This document shows, piece by piece, positions 37,446 through 49,305 of a stretch of 64,000 nucleotides of DNA. The stretch spans positions 6,238,256 to 6,302,255 of the forward strand of contig NW_022098001.1 in assembly GCF_002288925.2 (NCBI RefSeq), given 5' to 3'. This stretch comes from Delphinapterus leucas. Taxonomy: Eukaryota; Chordata; Mammalia; Artiodactyla; Monodontidae. Within the stretch, counting starts at the first letter, position 1, and each line of letters opens with the position of its first letter. The notes beneath the pieces were generated by a model, which saw nothing but the letters and a program-made list of their open reading frames with translations, was not told where the DNA came from and searched no databases. The position numbers were made by a program, and so were the translations under genes.

Positions 37446-38644
37446 ATGAAAAATTCTCCCTTATCTGCTCTGTAACTGTAAAACATAGAAGCAAATGAAG
37501 AATGAGGAGGAGGAAGGGGAGGAGGTGGAAAAGAGGACGGAGGAAGAAGGAAGGAAAGAAGAAAAAGACAAAAAGACTGTTCTATGTTCACATCGCCAAG
37601 TGGGTGGCAGGTGAGGGGAATCGATTGTTCTTTTCCCTTTCTTTTTTCTGAAAATAAGAGGAGTGGAGATTATTTTAAAAAATAGGTTGAATAACAATCT
37701 GCTTCCTCTGGTTCTATCAGGTAAGTGTTCTGGCAGTGACTAAGTGGCAAGACTTAATAACCAGGTATTTGGGGCAACTTTTCTTTCCTGAGGAGCTACT
37801 GGAAACCCTTTGTATTTACTAACATTTCTCTATCTCCTTAAGCAACACTTTCATATCACCACCGTTTTTATTTTCTCCCTCAGCGTTCTACCCTAATAAC
37901 CTCACTTCTTCAAACATCTCTGTGCATTTTATTCCAAAAGATTTTGACTGGAAAATCTACTCTTCAGAATGGTCGAAAGCATGTTTCCATTTCAAGATTA
38001 GTAAAAGGCTCAAATTACAGGAAATTGCTCGTCTTTAACCAGTCAGGTTCTGTTGAGAGCAATTCACTGAGACGTCACTATGGAAACCACAGGTGGTAGC
38101 AGGAGGTCAATCCAGTGACTCAGCAGGTGGTACTTCCCTTCAAGTCAATAGTAGCCAGTGCCCCGACAAGATGCCAAGCAAACAGCACACTTTGGGTGTT
38201 GCATTTTTTAGGTGGTATACACACTGACCTTCACTGGGCTCAGGTGTAACCAAATTTTAGATGAGCCAAAACACGAGCAGGAAAAACAGCAAGAGAGAAA
38301 GATCAGAGTCAAGTGGTGAAAGAGAGAGAGAAAAAAAAGAGTAAACTTCCATTCTACTCAGCTTTGTAAATCACTTGAAAGTTGGCCTCAGTGACTGGAA
38401 CTGATTACTCAGGGGAAGCTGTAAGGGAAGGATGCGCTTTCCTGTTAGGCTCATTCTTATGACCTGCAAGGATAAGATATTGCTAGATGATGATCAGCTT
38501 TGTTGCCTGGAATCTTTTTTTTTTTTTTATGAAATATAAACTGTTAAAAATTTTGCAGTTTTGCATTTTAATTTAAAAAAGAAGGATCCCTGGTGGCATT
38601 TTGGTAGCACCTTGGCTAACTTTGACTAAAGCAGGCTCTCTTGA

Positions 38645-39125
38645 CGATGGCACTATTGACATTTTGGACCGGATAATTCTTCCTTGTGAGGGTTCTGTCT
38701 TGTGCCTTGCAGGATGTTAGCAGCATCCATCTCTGGCTTCTACTTACCAGATGCCAGTGACAGTATTACCCAGCCCAAGCTCGCTCTGCTCACATTACAG
38801 GCCAATAAATTGGGAGACGAGTTGTTGGGGGCATGGGATAACGCCTTGAATCGGAAAGCCAGCAGACGGAGAAAATGGCAGACTTCAAAACACCGTCTTG
38901 CCTCAGTCCGAATTCGGGCTCCTTTTATACAGAGGAAGGGGAGGGGGAGAGGCCCACCTTGGTGCCAACCAATGGCTGAGCAGGACCGCTATCGGTGGCA
39001 CCTGCCCCGCCCCTATTACAACAAACTTCTACCCCTACCCAGTTGGTTGTAACAATAAAAAATGTCTCTAGACATTGTCAGATGTCCCCAGGGCAACACA
39101 ACTGCCCCCAGTTGAGAGCCACAGA
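38645..39125 (-). mobile_element. MER20 hAT DNA transposon, split by a 268-bp insertion
   Basis: 'ggcactattgacattttggaccggataattc', 'ttgcaggatgttagcagcatcc' and, after the insertion, 'ttgtaacaataaaaaatgtctctagacattgtcagatgtcccc...cagttgagagcc' are MER20 in reverse. The break is at 38776/39044. Confidence 0.85.
38777..39044 (-). mobile_element. LTR/promoter-like insertion within MER20
   Basis: About 268 bp including one copy of a TACCCAG duplication that lies at both junctions (38770-38776 and 39038-39044). On the minus strand it has a CCAAT-type box (agccattggttgg), a C-rich stretch, TATAAAAGG, then an initiator-distance segment (gaattcggactgaggcaag). CpG content and GC are above its surroundings. 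This resembles a short LTR, but no TG...CA ends are visible at the junctions, so family and true ends are open. Confidence 0.5.
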
Positions 39126-39991
39126 TCCAAAGGTAAAACGCCTTGCTCCCAGGTGTCTGGGAGCTGTGAATCCAGACTCTTCTTTAACATTTTTGAGGAA
39201 AAAAGTTTTTTAAATTGAACTTTAAGCTTCAGTGCCAGAGGAATAAGACTCATTTCAGAAGTTTTCCCCCTCCCTAGACATTTGCAATATATGTGCCAAG
39301 TATAATATATATATACTATATATAATTACTTTATACTGTTTTTTAGAAAATGCTTCTGTCCATTCATTTTATCGACCTCTCTCTTTGACTTCAAGTTGAG
39401 AACTCCGTCATCATACTTGAGAGTAAGCTCTGTGACCACTCACCCTCCATCATTTCCCTCTACACTGCCCTCAAGTAAACATGAGAAAGAAAGATGGCAA
39501 ATATGGAAATTTTCAAAAGTGATCAAATGTCTTTTGGATAGGCCAGAACACTGTACTAGTACTAGGGTTTCCATCACTGAATACCCTTGCCCATCACCTT
39601 CAATAAGCAAAAAAATCTGTGTCCTCCTTTATGTTTTGTAAAATTTAAGAAAAAATATAGCACAGTTAAAAAGAAATCAAGCAAAAGGGAAAACTGGGGC
39701 TTTGTTTTTTAACTACATGACCGGATATATGTACTCTCATCCCCTGTCCCTTAAGAGTAACGGCTGGGTCCTGTTTCAGTTACTGTGATTACTCTTCAAC
39801 AGAACAATAACATCAGAAAGGTATCTTGTAAACATCTATTTGGCCTAACTTTAAATATTTGATTGAATTTTGGTATATGGATATATTTTCAATAATTTTA
39901 ATCAATTATTTCAATTAATTTATTCAAATTGAGGTGTGGTATGGGTGACAAAAAATACCTTGAATATTTTCATCAAAATGAGCTTAACCAG

Positions 39992-40226
39992 GGACTTCCC
40001 TGGTGGTCCAGTGGTAAAGAAACCACCTTCCAATGAAGGGGACGTGGGTTCGATCCCTGGTCGGGGAACTAAGGTCCCACATGCCACGTGGCAACTAAGC
40101 CCGCACGCCACAACTACTGAGCTGGTGCGCCACACTAGAGAGAAGCCCACGTACCGCAACGAAAGATCCTGCGTGCTGCAGCTAACACACGGTGCAGCCA
40201 AAAAATAAAATAAATAAATAAAATGT
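39992..40226 (+). mobile_element. CHR/Bov-tA-related SINE
   Basis: gggacttccctggtggtcca head, 'gccacgtggcaactaagccc' body and 'gtgcagccaaaaaataaaataaat' tail. Confidence 0.92.
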
Positions 40227-40574
40227 TAAAACACAACTTACATTGATTAAAAAAAAAAAGAATGTAACCAGCTATAATGCATAGTTCAATTAATTTAATC
40301 AACTTTTTGTTGTATCAAATATAATTTTTATTATTAGAACCATCAAAAAATTGAGCCACATGTTTTTTATTCATGCATGTGGACGATATTTTTTTTTTTT
40401 ACTATTTCAGGACAAAATATATTTTAAGGCAGCATTCTCCTTACATAGGGACATTCTGCATTCCTTGGCTTATGGAGGACAAAGGCATTAAGGAAAAAGA
40501 GCTAAGTCATGAAAATACATAACTAAAATCATAAGCAAATATTCTACCAGGGACCCAAGTTTGGGTTTTATTTT

Positions 40575-40645
40575 ATGTCAGCAAACACTTACTGAGCACC
40601 CACTATATGCCAAGTGCTAAGTGTTGAGCTTGGCTGCTTTCTCTC
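40575..40645 (-). repeat. MIR-type fragment, antisense
   Basis: 'aacacttactgagcacccactatatgccaagtgctaag' is the reversed MIR 3' end. Confidence 0.65.
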
Positions 40646-40893
40646 CCACGGTCACTCCCAATCACGTAACAGTTACTTTCACTTAAAACCAATATTAAAT
40701 TAATATCACTTAAGTGAATATCACTTAAGACAAATATTTAAATAGCACCTTACAAATGAATTGCACTTTCACTTACATTAATTTCAGGATAAGTAAAAAA
40801 CTTACTGTGCACTTAACAGTGATCTGAGATCTCCTATAGGAAAATACGAATCGGTATTAAATCATAATGACAATGGGAATGAAAGTGGGTGGC

Positions 40894-41353
40894 TGTAGCA
40901 GCCACAGGAATGTGCCACTCAGATCTCCTTCAAGAGAACTGGCAGTGGGGAGCGTCGTTTCCAAGAACCCCAGCTGCAAAGCCTCTGGATCCACCACCAG
41001 GCTCCTGTCGAGCTACACTTTCCTGGGCTGTTCCCAGCCAGTGACTGAGCACAGCAGGGGTCTTAGTGCTGGCCTGTCATCAAGGGGCTCAGGGCTTCTC
41101 TGACAGGCAACTCTATCTCAAGGACTCCCCATTGGCTTGGCTAAAGGCCTCCTAGAGCTGCATTGCAGTCTAAGGCGCTTCCTACTCAGACCTTCTTTCC
41201 ATCTCCTGTCACAGGTGTCAAGCCTTCAATACAGGTGGAAGGCTCTTGCCGCCTACTCCTGTTCCCTCCCCTTTATCCTCCACACACAGTTCCCTCCGAT
41301 AAATCTCTTGCTTGTCTAACCCTGATTGGTGTCTGTTTCTCAGAGAACCTGAA
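40894..41353 (+). repeat. 5' LTR of the ERVL-like provirus
   Basis: Starts TGTAGCAGCC and ends near ...CTGAACA. It shares ordered blocks with 46201-46682, for example 'CTTCAAGAGAA.TGGC', 'TGCA.TGCAGTCT.AGGC' and 'ACAG.TGGAAGGCTC'. A 'GATAAATCTCTTGC' block near the end sits where a polyadenylation signal usually lies. Ends are approximate. Confidence 0.78.
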
Positions 41354-41399
41354 CAGACGCAGGTGATACTGGAAGTGATTCAAGAAAACACATAGACAG

Positions 41400-43400
41400 T
41401 AAGATGGAGTTTGGAAATAGGCTCACTCACTGCCTGGCTGATAAAAACTATCCTGTGGCCCAATTGCTGAAGATTTCAGTGGTGATGACCTAGAAAAATA
41501 TCCTGATGAAGGAAACTACCATTGCAGGTGTGATGATTCAAGCATCTGAAAGATAGGAGGGGCAAAAAGCCTGTAAGGATTGCAGAGTCACTGGTAATTA
41601 AATTGCATTGGTGCCCTGCAGAGCAACAAAGAGGGCCATTAACAATTAAATGTAAGTGTGAGAGCCAGAGACTAGAAGCTTTGCTGGCTTCCAAAGAGGC
41701 CCTCAGCTGCTGCAGTAAAAGTGCAGACAAAGCTGAGAAGCAGACAAAGGATTTGATAATGAGAGTTGTAGAGCTCCTGAGACATTTAAATGCTCAGCCA
41801 GTGTAGGTCTGTTATGCTGAGGACAGGGCTCTGGTAGAGAAAACAGGATTTTGAAATATGGGGTGGGAGATCTCTAAGGATGTCCCAAGGATTGGGGCAC
41901 TGCAAACCTCCCTGAATCCCTAGAACTTGGAGAGGTGGTCCACCCAAGGGCTAGCACTTCCCCATATGGGAAGATACTGCAGAGGCTTCTCCCTTGCAAC
42001 GCAGCAGGTATGGAGCTCTCCCCATCTACACTGCATGCTGCCAGCCCAATAACTGAAGTTAAATTCCAGCATTTCTTGTCTGGGGATATGTTGGCCTTGA
42101 CAAGAGAGGGAAGAGTTTACACATCAAAGGAGCCATGTGTACACTGGCAGGAGCCAGGGGAGTGCTGCTGCAATTGGATTCTAAGGGGGCTTGATCAAGG
42201 CGGCAGGAACATAACACTGAAAAAGGAAGAACGCGTTGAACTGGGGGCACTTTCTTAATTCATGGGATTTACCACCCTGGCAAGGACTCAGGAGATGGGG
42301 CAAACATGTGTGGCTCTTAGAAGCCTAGAGAAAGTGATAGCCAATGTTGAGCAAAGTGGAAACACCTGTGTTGCTTTGGTAGCCTATAAACGAAGAAATG
42401 AAGAGCTGAAGGAAGCTGGCATGCTGGATGGATATATTATTATGTTAGGCTAAAACCGATTATGTTCCATGGGAAAGCCTAGAAGACACACCATTCACCA
42501 AGGTCAACAGGAATGTGCTGGTGAGAGGAGCACTAACATCACCAAAATGTTCACTGCTGGCTCTCCTCTGCAGGCCAGAGCTGGGCTCATTAAAATCTAT
42601 GGTGACCATACCTTTGCCCCCAAATATATACCAGTAATAGAGGTCAGGGCGTGGTGCTTCACCATTAGAAGCCAGGAGGCTGTAATGATCAGCAAGGCTG
42701 AGGGACAGCCAAATAGCCTTAATCTGCAGGGAACTGTGAAAACAAGGCATGGTGTCCTTTAGGCAAAACAGATGGGCATCCAATGAGGGTACTCCTTGAT
42801 GCCTATAACCAGAAAAAGGCAAGACTGTAGGAGTAGGGGGGCCAAGTGTAGTCACAGTAACAAGCGCAAGCTCTTGCTCAGTTACCAGACCTGAGCCGGC
42901 TTTCATATCTGGAACCACTGACTAGAGAGGTGGCTGGGTCCCTAGGAGGAAGGACCTTGCAAAACCACAGCAAGTATGTGCAACAGTGGTTTCTCAAAAG
43001 GACCTATGACCATTTACTCGGGGAACTGTGAGAAAGGGGGAATAGCTAGATATTGCAAGGACTTTTGGACCCAGAGTTTGATTCCCAAAGACCTAAAGAG
43101 TCATCATGACCCTGTTAGAATGGAAGCTCAGGAGGGCCATTTAATAAATGAAGATCTATCTAAAGTCTAACTTATAGACTGGGTAAGTTATAAGTCCAAG
43201 GACTTACCCAGTTGTCGTTTCCTCAGTTCCCAAATGCATAAATGGGAATGATGTAGCTGGAGTAAACACCATATTGAATCCCTGCCCTGTAAGGTAAGAG
43301 GGTAAGGAAAAACAAGTAAAAAACTTCTTAAATTTCACCCCATCCTCCCAACCAAGGTAAATCTAGCAAATAAAAAAAACACTGCATTGGGGGTGGGTAG
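41400..43400 (+). pseudogene. gag-like and following region of the provirus, degraded
   Basis: Short open pieces in changing frames. One at 41603-41806 has a charged helical stretch (LEALLASKEALSCCSKSADK) of the kind seen in gag. Pieces at 41935-42258 and 42469-42762 cannot be assigned confidently. Stops separate all of them, so no complete protein remains. Confidence 0.5.
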
Positions 43401-43449
43401 GATAGGGAAGATTAGTGCCATCATTAAGGACTTAAAATATGGGGGCAGG

Positions 43450-44900
43450 GGGGCAGGGAGAGGAGCAGGTGTGGTTTCTTTCATATCTGTTTAATTTGTC
43501 AGTCTGACCTCTGCGCAAACCAGATGGATTCTGCAGAATGACTGTAATGTCAATGCAAGCAGGCCCAATCACAATTGCTGTGATGGACATAGTACCGTTG
43601 CTAGAGCAAATGTGTTGCTAGGCCTCAGGTACATGGTATGCGCTTATTGATCTGGCAAATGCATTTTCTATTTCAGTTTAAAAAGAGGACCAGCAACAGT
43701 TCACATTCACATGGAATGAATACTATTCATTTAATTTTGCCCTTGGGCTGTTAACTCTCCTGCACTCTCTCATAGTCCAGAGAGATCTGGACTGACTGGA
43801 CATCCCACAGAACATTACATGTATCCATTACATTGATGACATTCTGCTGATTGGACAGGACAAGCCAGAAGTGACTAGTACCCTTGAAGCCTCGGTAAGA
43901 CATATGCAGTCAAGAGGGTGAAAAATTAATCCTATGAAAGTTCAGCGATCTGCCACTTCAGTGACTTTTTAGAGGTCTAGCGATCAGGGGCATGCCATGG
44001 TATCGCTTCCAAAATATTGCATTGGAAGGAAGCACTGTGCCTGGCAGGCCCCTTTGAGTTGTGCAGGTAACATATTCCACACCTAGGAATATTTATGCTC
44101 TGGCTCATATGTTGGGTAACATGGAAGCCTACCAGCTTTGCATGGGGCCCAGGGCAGGAAACAGTGCTGCAGGAGGCTGTGGTGCAAGCAACCCTGAAAC
44201 TTGGGCCCTAAGATCCAGCAGACCTTCCGGTATAGGAAGCATCACTGGTGGGAGAGATGCAGTGTGGAGTTTATGACAAGCCCCAGCAGCAGAATCACAA
44301 CACAAGACTCTAGGATTCCAGAGCAAAGCCGTGTCATCTGCAGCGAATTAAGCCATTTGAGAAATAGCTCCTAAAACGTTGCTGAGCTCTGGTAGACACA
44401 GCATGCTTGACCATGAACACCAAGTAACCATGTGTCCAGAACTGCCTGTTATGAGTTTAGTCAGACTCACCAAGATATATAAAGTTGTATGAACTCAGCA
44501 GCAGTCCCTCAGAAGACAAAAGTGGTACGTATGTGATTGAGCCCAAGCAAGACCAGAGGATACAAGTAAGATGAATGAGCAGGTAGCTCAGACCTACACG
44601 TCAATCACAGTTGCATTAATGCTGTTTTCCCCATTTGTACCTATGGCCATATGGGGAGATGGGGTACAACCAGCTGAAGGAGGATGATGCCCAATACCAG
44701 TGGGTTGGCTTGGCTCAAATTGTGGGTGTGAGACACAAATGGACCACGGCTGCATTAGAGACATATAAAGGGGTGGGCCTTGAAAGACAGTAGTGAAAGA
44801 AAATCTGGGAGCAAGGTACCTGCTCATAGTTTTATGTAGAAGTGGCCTTAGGTGAGATTCCTGGGAAGTGGTCAATGGCTGGCCCTCTGGTGAGGGTATG
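43450..44900 (+). pseudogene. retroviral reverse transcriptase / RNase H region, degraded
   Basis: The reverse-transcriptase active-site motif YIDD is visible at 43829-43840 in the context HYIDDILLIG, preceded by a readable 'NSPALSHSL'-type segment. A TGA interrupts the frame just upstream (...VQRDLD then stop), and further stops and shifts follow. The RNase H region is only weakly recognisable. The copy is not functional. Confidence 0.75.
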
Positions 44901-45079
44901 GGCATCCACCATAGAAGAGGCACTTTCATCAACAACCAAGTAGATAAAATGATCCCATCATTTGACACTGGCCACCCTAGAAGAGGCAAAATGGGCACAT
45001 GGATAGAACTGCTTGTGGCAAAGATAGAGGCTATGATTGAGCCCAACAGATGAACTCCCACTTACCAAAGCTGATCTAG

Positions 45080-45905
45080 CTATTGTGTTTCTGACTGTCC
45101 GATCTGTCGGCAACAGAGACTAATGCTATGCCAATATGGTGCTACACCTTTAGGAGAACGACAGACCACTTGGTGTCATCTAGACTACACTGGATCCTTT
45201 TGATTCTAGAAAGGCCAGCAATTCAACTTCACAGGGATACCTATTCTGATATCCCCAGATACCAGAGCTACAAAGTCTCAGCCAGCACCACTATTTGGGT
45301 GTTAATAGAATGCCTAATTCACAGGCATGAATCCCACCCCAAAACAGTTTTTATCCAGGGGATCTATTTCAGCAAAGGAGTGAGAGTGGGCCCAACCACA
45401 GAACCCACTGATCATATCACATAAACACAATTTGCAGTCTCACAGATCACTGGAGTGGTCTACTGAAGACACAACGTAAGCACCAGCTCAGAGGCGACAT
45501 GCTGAAAGGATGGGGTACCATGCTTCAGGATGCAGTATATGCATCAAATCTCTCGGATACAAGTGATGGCTCCAATTACCATCACTTCCAGTGACCCACT
45601 GGAGGACTCTGCTTACCATTCCTAAAACTCTGGGCTCTTCAGGGTTGCAAGAATTGGTCACCAAAGGGGGTACACTCTTACTAGGGTACACAGCAAAAGT
45701 CCTACTGAACTACATGCCATTACTGTCACCAAGGTACTTTGGACTTCCTATGTCCAGGGACCAGCAAGCTAGAAGAGCAGTCACCCTTCTGGCAGGGGTC
45801 ACTGATGTTGCTCAACGGGAGTCGGGGGGATGGGAGAACTATGTGCAGAACACAGGTGACCCGTTTGGTGCCTACTGGTATTCCCTCGCTCCACTGCAGC
45901 TGTAA
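45080..45905 (+). pseudogene. retroviral integrase region, degraded
   Basis: A Cys-rich 'CPIC/CQQ'-like segment is followed by QYGATPLGERQTTWCHLDYT (about 45130-45192, with one frame change), whose WCHLDYTG is the usual start of the integrase core. Further core fragments follow to about 45900 in alternating frames with several stops. No env-like sequence follows before the 3' LTR. Confidence 0.65.
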
Positions 45906-46200
45906 ATGGATATGTGTAACAACCCCAGCCTGATAAGGGTGTGATTAGCAAAGGTTGGAACCCCTCAGGAATGAAGGTTTGGGTCACACCATTAGGTAAG
46001 CCACCAAAACCTGCTAAGGTGATAGCTGTGGATGAGGAACATTTAAAATGGATGATGGAAGACAGGATGAATACTAGATGTGGCCCTTCAGTGACAGGGG
46101 ATACCGATGATCCAACTCAACTCCTCCTTAAGCAAAGTACATAGAAATCACGGAGTTGCTCCCCAATCCTGCAAGAAGTGGGTCTGTGGGGTGCAAGGGG

Positions 46201-46682
46201 TGCAGCTATAGGAATGTTCCGTTCAGAATTCCTTCAAGAGAATTGGCTGCAGGAAGCATAGCTGACTGAGTCCCTGCTGAGGGGTCCTGGCCTCCACCGC
46301 TCTGGATTCACCGCTGCATTCGCTGCAAGGCCAGGCTTCCCCAGGGCTGCTCCCTGCCACTGACTGAGCGCAGAGAGGGTACCAGCGCTGGCCCGGTCTT
46401 GCACAACATGGGACTCTTCTGACAAGCAGCGTGCGCTCGAGGACACCCCAACAGCCTGGCCCAACCTTTTTCAGAACTGCACTGCAGTCTGAGGCTCTTC
46501 CTAGCCGGTGCTCCTTCCTTCCTGCTCTCCTGTCCCAGGAGTCAAGCCTACAGTACAGATGGAAGGCTCCGCCTGCCTCCTCCCGCGCCTCCTCTTTATG
46601 CTTCAAAGACACTTCCCTCCAATGAATCTCTTGCGACATGTCTTCCATAGGCATCTGCTTCTTGATGGAATCAAACTGACAC
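46201..46682 (+). repeat. 3' LTR of the ERVL-like provirus
   Basis: Starts TGCAGCTATAGG and ends near ...AAACTGACA. It is the diverged partner of the LTR at 40894. The long antisense open frame across it (46223-46789) is incidental. Confidence 0.78.
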
Positions 46683-46940
46683 AGAAGCTCAGATTTACAG
46701 ACCAGTATTTGCATTATTTTCTTTGAAACCACACCCAAACTAAGAGCAGTACAGATGCCCCAGAGAACTTTGTTCACCTTGTCAATCAAGTAATTCGAGG
46801 CCTACAATAGCTCCTAAGGATTAAAAGGGAAATGGGTGATATTATCAGCCTTGAGAAAAACATGATGAAATATTTAAGATATCCAAGAAAGCATAAAAAA
46901 TAACAGAATGAACACACAGCTTAAAAAAGAAACCTTATCA

Positions 46941-47298
46941 GGACTTCCCTTGTGGTGCAGTGGTTAAGAATCCACCTGTCAATGCAGGGGACATGGGTTC
47001 GAGCCCTGGTCCAGGGAAGATCCCACATGTCGCAGAGCAACTAAGCCTGTGCGCCACAACTACTGAGCCTGTGCTCTAGAGCCCGCGTGACACAACTACT
47101 GAGCCCACGTGCCACAACCACTGAAGCCCGCGCACCTAGAGCCTGTGCTCTGCAACAAGAGAAGCCACCCCAGGGAGAAACCAGTGCACCGCAACGAAGA
47201 GTAGCCCCTGCTCAACGCCAACTAGAGAAGGCCCGCGCACAGCCATAAAGACCCAAAACAACCAAAAATAAAATAAATAAATTTATATATATATAAAT
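46941..47298 (+). mobile_element. CHR-1-type SINE (long form)
   Basis: ggacttcccttgtggtgcag to (aaat)n/(at)n tail. Duplication AAACCTTATCA at 46930-46940 and 47299-47309. Confidence 0.95.
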
Positions 47299-47422
47299 AA
47301 ACCTTATCAAAAGAGTTGAAATCTCCTGTGTATCCCACTCTGACTGTACCCTTCTCCCACTCTCCAGATTTTGATCTTTAACATCGTTGTGCGTACTATA
47401 ATATTTTTACTACAAATATATG

Positions 47423-47543
47423 TTGTTTTTTGGGGGCTGTGCTATGCAGCATGCAGGATATTAGCTCCCCAACCAGGGACTGAACCCTTGCCCCCTGCAT
47501 TGGGAGCAAAGAGTCTTAACCACTGGACAGCCAGGGATGTCCC
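47423..47543 (-). mobile_element. CHR-type SINE (short form)
   Basis: Complement GGGACATCCCTGGCTGTCCA to tail. Duplication AAATATATG at 47414-47422 and 47545-47553. Confidence 0.92.
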
Positions 47544-48353
47544 TAAATATATGAATTCTTAAACAACATATTTTTGCTTTGGATTTTTAATTTCTTTTTA
47601 ACTTATAATTTCCTAAAAATTAGACTTATATGTATTTATAATACAGTTTATTAAACTGATGACTAAAAAAAAACGAACCTTTGTACACAGAACTATTTGC
47701 AATTCAGTGAGATTTAAGTGAAATTATTTAGCAGAAATGGATCAAAGTAACAATGCTGAGAAAAAGGATGTTTTATTATCTTGACTTGACCATATGTTAT
47801 AAATTACTGTTTATAAAAGTTATATATAAGCTTCTAGACTAGGGCGGCACAAAAGCCATGTGAATGAAAGGCTCTTAGTGCTCCAGCTAGGAGTCAGTGC
47901 TGTGCCTCTGAGGTGGGAGAGCCAACTTCAGGACACTGGCCCACAAGAGACCTCAAAGCTCCACGTAATATCAAACGGCAAAAATCTCCCAGAGATCTCC
48001 ATCTCAAAGCCAAGACCCAGCTTCACTCAACGACCAGCAAACTACAGTGCTGGACACCCTATGCCAAACAACCAGCAAGACAGGAACACAACCCAATTCA
48101 TTAGCAGAGAGGCTGCCTAAAATCATAATAAGGCCACAGACATCCCAAAACACACCACCAGACGTGGATCTGCCCACCAGAAAGACAAGATCCAGCCTCA
48201 TCCACTAGAACACAGGCACTAGTCTCCTCCACCAGGAAGCCTACACAACCCACTGAACCAACCTTAGTGACTGGGGACAGACACCAAAAACAACAGGAAC
48301 TACGAACCTGCAGCCCAAGAAAAGGAGACCCCAAACACAGTAAGTTAAGCAAA

Positions 48354-49247
48354 ATGAGAAGACAGAAAAACACACAGCAGATGAAGGAGCAAGGTAAAAA
48401 CCCACCAGACCTAATAAATGAAGAGGAAATAGGCAGTCTACCTGAAAAAGAACAAAGAATAATGATAGTAAAGATGATCCAAAATCTTGGAAACAGAATA
48501 GACAAAATACAAGAAACGTTTAACAAGGACACAGAAGAACTAAAGAGCAAACAAACAATGAAGAATAACACAATAAATGAAATTAAAAATTCTCTAGAAG
48601 GGATCAATAGCAGAATAACTGAGGCAGAAGAACAGATAAGTGACCTGGAAGATAAAATACTGGAAATAACTACTGCAGAGCAGAATAAAGAAAAAACAAT
48701 GGAAAGAACTGAGGACAGTCTCAGAGACCTCTGGGACAACATTAAACCCACCAACATTCGAATTATAGAGGTCCCAGAAGAAGAAGAGAAAAAGAAAGGG
48801 ACTGAGAAAATATTTGAAGAGATGATAGTTGAAAACTTCCCTAATATCACAAAGGAAATAGTTAATCAACTCCAGGAAGCACAGAGAGGCCCATACAGGA
48901 TAAATCCATGGAGAAACACGCCAAGACACATATTAATCAAACTATCAAAAATTAAATACAAAGAAAACATATTAAAAGCAGCAAGGGAAAAACAACAAAT
49001 AGCACACAAGGGAATCCCCATAAGGTTAACAGCTGATCTTTCAGCAGAAACTCTGCAAGCCAGAAGGGACTGGCAGGACACATTTAAAGGGATGAAGGAG
49101 AAAAACCTACAACCAAGATTACTCTACCCAGCAAGGATCTCATTCAGATTTGATGGAGAAATTAAAACCTTTACAGACAAGGAAAAGCTGAGAGACTTCA
49201 GCACCACCAAACCAGCTTTACAACAAATGCTAAAGGAACTTCTATAG
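48354..49247 (+). CDS. L1 ORF1 protein, intact reading frame
   Basis: Open frame of 297 codons from MRRQKNTQQMKEQG to KPALQQMLKELL and stop. An in-frame ATG at 48267 would add 29 residues, but the MRRQ start matches the usual L1 ORF1 start in hoofed mammals and whales, so I prefer it. Residues about 25-120 are a long heptad-rich coiled coil (KMIQNLGNRIDKIQETFNKD and following), which trimerises the protein. An RRM-like segment follows from NIRIIEVPE (about 127), then the C-terminal nucleic-acid binding domain (KAAREKQQIAHKGIPIRLTA). The protein coats L1 RNA as a chaperone. No stop or frameshift is present, while ORF2 next to it is broken. Expression is unknown. Confidence 0.9.
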   Translation: MRRQKNTQQMKEQGKNPPDLINEEEIGSLPEKEQRIMIVKMIQNLGNRIDKIQETFNKDTEELKSKQTMKNNTINEIKNSLEGINSRITEAEEQISDLEDKILEITTAEQNKEKTMERTEDSLRDLWDNIKPTNIRIIEVPEEEEKKKGTEKIFEEMIVENFPNITKEIVNQLQEAQRGPYRINPWRNTPRHILIKLSKIKYKENILKAAREKQQIAHKGIPIRLTADLSAETLQARRDWQDTFKGMKEKNLQPRLLYPARISFRFDGEIKTFTDKEKLRDFSTTKPALQQMLKELL

Positions 49248-49305
49248 GCAGGAAACACAAGAGAAGGAAAAGACCTACAATAACAAACCCAAAACAATTA
49301 AGAAA

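Larger units (their letters stand above)
36571..38644. other. gene-free sequence with hairpin and purine-rich run
   Basis: Contains the 37402 hairpin and a GA-rich run at about 37500-37570. No gene recognised. Confidence 0.5.
39126..40893. other. gene-free sequence between MER20 and the provirus
   Basis: One SINE (39992) and a MIR piece (40575). Otherwise AT-rich and unrecognised. Confidence 0.5.
40894..46682 (+). mobile_element. old ERVL-like (class III) endogenous retrovirus provirus
   Basis: A 5.8-kb provirus bounded by two diverged LTRs. Between them lies a degraded coding region: gag-like 41400-42450, an unassigned part to about 43400, reverse transcriptase about 43450-44050, an RNase H/connection zone to about 44900, and integrase about 45080-45900. 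No env is recognisable, as expected for ERVL elements. A purine-rich tract (gtggggtgcaagggg) directly precedes the 3' LTR. By eye the LTRs differ at roughly a quarter of positions, so the insertion is old. Class assignment rests on pol character and on the apparent lack of env; class I is not excluded. No matching target-site duplication was found. Confidence 0.8.

Noticed and set aside
38702..39052. 116-residue plus-strand frame
   Set aside because: It spans MER20, the inserted promoter-like block and MER20 again, so it is a chance frame over repeats.
42460..42918. 152-residue minus-strand open frame
   Set aside because: Antisense to the degraded proviral coding region; composition is that of a shadow frame.
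43181..43216. 11-bp inverted repeat (actgggtaagt / acttacccagt) in the provirus
   Set aside because: Short arms and a 13-base loop in decayed sequence; not beyond chance in a 64-kb window.
46223..46789. 188-residue minus-strand open frame
   Set aside because: It lies antisense across the 3' LTR of the provirus, has no known domain and no splice or promoter support.
48101..48850. 249-residue minus-strand open frame
   Set aside because: Exact antisense of L1 ORF1; its Ser/Leu/Phe-rich composition comes from the A-rich sense strand.
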